Below are positions 50,695 to 52,432 of a stretch of DNA of 52,432 nt, piece after piece. A program made the position numbers and the translations under genes. Below the pieces are notes generated by a model. That model was not told the origin of the DNA. It searched no databases and saw only the letters and a list, made by a program, of their open reading frames with translations. Position 1 is the first letter of the stretch; the number at the start of each line of letters is the position of its first letter. Source of the stretch: Caryophanales bacterium UBA6449 (GTDB taxonomy: Bacteria; Bacillota_I; Bacilli_A; RFN20; CAG-288). The stretch spans positions 1-52,432 of the forward strand of contig DJOB01000005.1 in the NCBI GenBank assembly GCA_002437105.1, read 5' to 3'.

Positions 50695-50770
50695 GCCGGC
50701 ATAGCTCTAATGGTAGAGCAACCGCCTTGTAAGCGGTGGGTTGCAAGTCCGAATCTTGCTGTCGGCACCA
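50695..50770 (+). tRNA. tRNA-Thr (TGT)
   Basis: 76 bases, CCA encoded. Anticodon loop CTTGTAA gives anticodon TGT. Acceptor stem GCCGGCA/TGTCGGC with one G5.U68 wobble; anticodon stem ACCGC/GCGGT perfect. The T-loop reads TCCGAAT, so position 55 is C, as in tRNA-Ile. Confidence 0.93.
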
Positions 50771-50780
50771 GTGAGAAACG

Positions 50781-50804
50781 ATCCCGAGACGTTCGGGATT
50801 TTTC
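50781..50804 (+). terminator. Terminator after tRNA-Thr
   Basis: ATCCCGA (50781-50787), 5-base loop, TCGGGAT (50793-50799) and T-run. Confidence 0.88.
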
Positions 50805-50867
50805 TTTTATTTATTACCTATCTGTACATGTAGGAATATAGTTTAGAGATTCTTTATATTTCTCTTA

Positions 50868-50873
50868 TATAAT
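50868..50873 (+). promoter_or_regulatory. Probable -10 box for the kinase-like gene
   Basis: TATAAT 21 bases before the start codon; the -35 region is poor. Confidence 0.45.
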
Positions 50874-50894
50874 CAAGAAAAAAGGGGTCATGTG

Positions 50895-51680
50895 ATGGAC
50901 AGAGATTTAGGAAGATTCCTGTGCAGTCGTTCCAATAAAAAGATCTACGTGAACGGAGATACGCTGACCAAGGTCTACGATCCGGTTCTGATGCCGAAGG
51001 CCAAGGTACTCTGGGAGGCGTGGATGCAATCCGTGGCGGAGACGACCGAGCTCGATGTCCCGAAGGTGAAGAGGGTCTATCCGGTGGATGATTCCTGGGC
51101 GATCGATCTCGACTATATCGCGGGAGAGTCGCTCGAGCAGCAGATGCAGAATCATCCCGAAGAAGTAGAGAAGAGTATCGATAGTCTGGTGGATATCCAG
51201 ATGTCGGTCCTCGCTACCACGTGCGTTGGCCTCCCGGATATGAAGGATAAATTCAATCGGAAGATCTCGGCTCTCGGGCGCACCAGCGACCCCCGCAAGC
51301 ACGTGGAAGCGACCATCCGGTATGAGCTTCATGTGGCGCTCGATCGGATGCCAGCGCATCGGAAGCTGTGTCACGGCGATCTCCTGCCCGACAACATTCT
51401 CTTCGACAGCAGGAGCGGGCGTCCCTTCATCTTCGACTGGGCTCACGCGTCTCTAGGCGATGCGGGGGCCGATGCGGCCCATACCTATCTGAAGATGATC
51501 ATCGAGGGACATCGCGATTGGGCTGAGTGCTATCTGAAGTCTTACGCCCGCAAGACGGATACGGCGCTCCAGTACCTCCGTTCCTGGTTCCCGATAGTCA
51601 GCGCTACGATGCTGGATCAGGTGGATTCTTCTGCCGATATCAAGATGCTTCAGGAGATAATAGCGACGATTGAAGAATAA
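50895..51680 (+). CDS. Choline/aminoglycoside kinase-like phosphotransferase
   Basis: A 261-residue protein of the APH/choline kinase fold. The catalytic loop CHGDLLPDNILF (H160, D162, N167) and the metal-binding FDWAHASLGD (aspartate near 181) are present. Substrate is unknown: choline, ethanolamine, a sugar, an aminoglycoside or a protein are all possible, and nothing here points to one. ATG 50895 is chosen because AAAGGGG lies 7 bases upstream; GTG 50892 is in frame. Single gene, convergent with hpt. Confidence 0.85.
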   Translation: MDRDLGRFLCSRSNKKIYVNGDTLTKVYDPVLMPKAKVLWEAWMQSVAETTELDVPKVKRVYPVDDSWAIDLDYIAGESLEQQMQNHPEEVEKSIDSLVDIQMSVLATTCVGLPDMKDKFNRKISALGRTSDPRKHVEATIRYELHVALDRMPAHRKLCHGDLLPDNILFDSRSGRPFIFDWAHASLGDAGADAAHTYLKMIIEGHRDWAECYLKSYARKTDTALQYLRSWFPIVSATMLDQVDSSADIKMLQEIIATIEE

Positions 51681-51714
51681 AAAAAGAAGGTTTGCCCTTC
51701 TTTTTATTTTAGGT
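51680..51714. terminator. Bidirectional terminator between the kinase-like gene and hpt
   Basis: AAAAAGAAGG and CCTTCTTTTT form a 10-bp stem with a short loop; T-rich on both strands. Confidence 0.8.
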
Positions 51715-52318
51715 GTTCAGCTCTCTGCTCGGTGATCCGGTGGTCTTCAGCTGAGATCTCGTCCAGCTTTTGAATATCCTTCTTATCCATCTCATAGACG
51801 GCGAAGATATTCCTCAGCAGGTTGTTGTAGTCGAGGCCGTAGCCGATCAGGAAATCGTCACCCTCATAGACCATTCCTGCGAAGTCGACTTTGACTTCGT
51901 ACTTGCGATTCTTGACTTTATCGATGAGGAAGACGGTCGTCACGGAGTTCACGTGTTTCTCTTCCTTGAGGTATCTGATCAGCTCGTAGGTGGTTAGACC
52001 AGTCTCGATCACATCGTCGACGAGGATCACATCCTTACCGGCAACATCGTTGGATAGACCGAGCTTGATATTCAACTTACCGGTAGACTTGGTTCCCTTA
52101 TAGGAGGAGACATCCATGAGCTCGATATCGACGATGGTGTGCATCTTTCTCACGATGTCGAACATGAAGGGGGCGGCGCCTTTTAGAATGCCGATCATGA
52201 CGGGAAGATTCGGGGATCCTTCGAATCTCTGATCGAGCTTCTGAGCGATGTTCTGCGTTATCTCTTCGATCTGCGAGTGTCGCAAAAGCTTCTTTCCAAC
52301 CAGAATCTCCTTGTTCAT
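51704..52318 (-). CDS. hpt: Hypoxanthine phosphoribosyltransferase
   Basis: Salvages hypoxanthine or guanine with PRPP to IMP or GMP. The PRPP motif VILVDDVIETG is at 97-107 (commonly VLIVEDIIDTG). Upstream IGILKGAAPFMFD is the loop with the PPi-binding LKG, and the C-terminal FLIGYGLDYN is the base site. 204 residues, normal length. GAGGAGG is 6 bases upstream of ATG 52318. Confidence 0.94.
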   Translation of the reverse strand: MNKEILVGKKLLRHSQIEEITQNIAQKLDQRFEGSPNLPVMIGILKGAAPFMFDIVRKMHTIVDIELMDVSSYKGTKSTGKLNIKLGLSNDVAGKDVILVDDVIETGLTTYELIRYLKEEKHVNSVTTVFLIDKVKNRKYEVKVDFAGMVYEGDDFLIGYGLDYNNLLRNIFAVYEMDKKDIQKLDEISAEDHRITEQRAEHLK

Positions 52319-52432
52319 TTTTTCCTCCTCGGAAATATGCGTGGATTTTACACCATATTAAATAGTTGGGGTAATAGGGGGATAAAGTCACCATAGAAAA
52401 TATTAGTTCCCTTTTATTTTAGGAGTTAGGTA

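Noticed and set aside
1..52432. CRISPR arrays, insertion sequences or prophage
   Set aside because: No repeat-spacer array, no transposase and no phage gene was seen. XerC is the only recombinase and sits in its normal housekeeping place.
1..52432. Reassigned TGA codon, as in Mycoplasma
   Set aside because: TGA ends several genes at the expected place (rbgA, rnhB, topA, tgt, rplP) and no in-frame TGA occurs in conserved proteins.

Overview
The window looks like a housekeeping segment of a low-GC Gram-positive (Bacillota, Bacilli/Erysipelotrichia side) or Mollicutes-related genome, probably gut-type. Gene order matches Bacillus in blocks: rbgA-rnhB-dprA-topA-trmFO-xerC, pcrA-ligA-gatCAB, and the S10-spc-alpha ribosomal superoperon. 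Other supports are the zinc-type S14, a GatA with a Mollicutes-like GSDTGDS active-site loop, no L30 gene between S5 and L15, and several lipoproteins with Bacillota-type lipoboxes. TGA is used as a stop, so the code is standard. Coding DNA is fairly GC-rich while the gaps between genes are very AT-rich; this makes many long antisense reading frames that I treat as shadows. No species can be named from the sequence alone.

Layout: 1-7040, ribosome assembly and DNA processing (rbgA, rnhB, dprA, topA, trmFO, xerC). 7239-14867, helicase, ligase and the amidotransferase GatCAB, ended by a hairpin terminator. 15101-23942, four co-directional lipoproteins: an Ig-like protein, two BspA-type leucine-rich-repeat proteins and an M6-type metalloprotease, which look like one surface locus. 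24003-24262 (minus), an unidentified candidate structured RNA. 24407-27452, upp (minus), then tgt and queA for queuosine. 27537-32108, an orphan ParA diverging from a PrsA-like foldase lipoprotein and a second lipoprotein. 32191-32601, a HIT protein. 32777-48110, the ribosomal superoperon behind a strong promoter and a structured leader. 48546-49838, enolase. 50377-50770, three single tRNA genes (Ile, Val, Thr), each with its own terminator. 50895-52318, a choline-kinase-like protein and hpt (minus).

The genes largely serve translation (ribosomal proteins, RNA polymerase alpha, IF-1, RbgA, GatCAB, TrmFO, Tgt, QueA, tRNAs), DNA maintenance, protein export (SecY, Map, foldases) and a secreted or surface lipoprotein programme.

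The most unusual signal is in the tRNAs. All three carry a C where the cloverleaf expects U: C55 in the T-loop of tRNA-Ile and tRNA-Thr, a C29.A41 pair in tRNA-Ile, and an A4.C69 pair in tRNA-Val. Each would be repaired by a C-to-U change, so C-to-U tRNA editing, or tolerance of odd tRNAs, is the hypothesis I would test first. Other leads are a 10-bp hairpin burying the dprA start codon, the unidentified RNA at 24003-24262, the S10 operon leader, and a two-turn direct repeat at the lipoprotein promoter.
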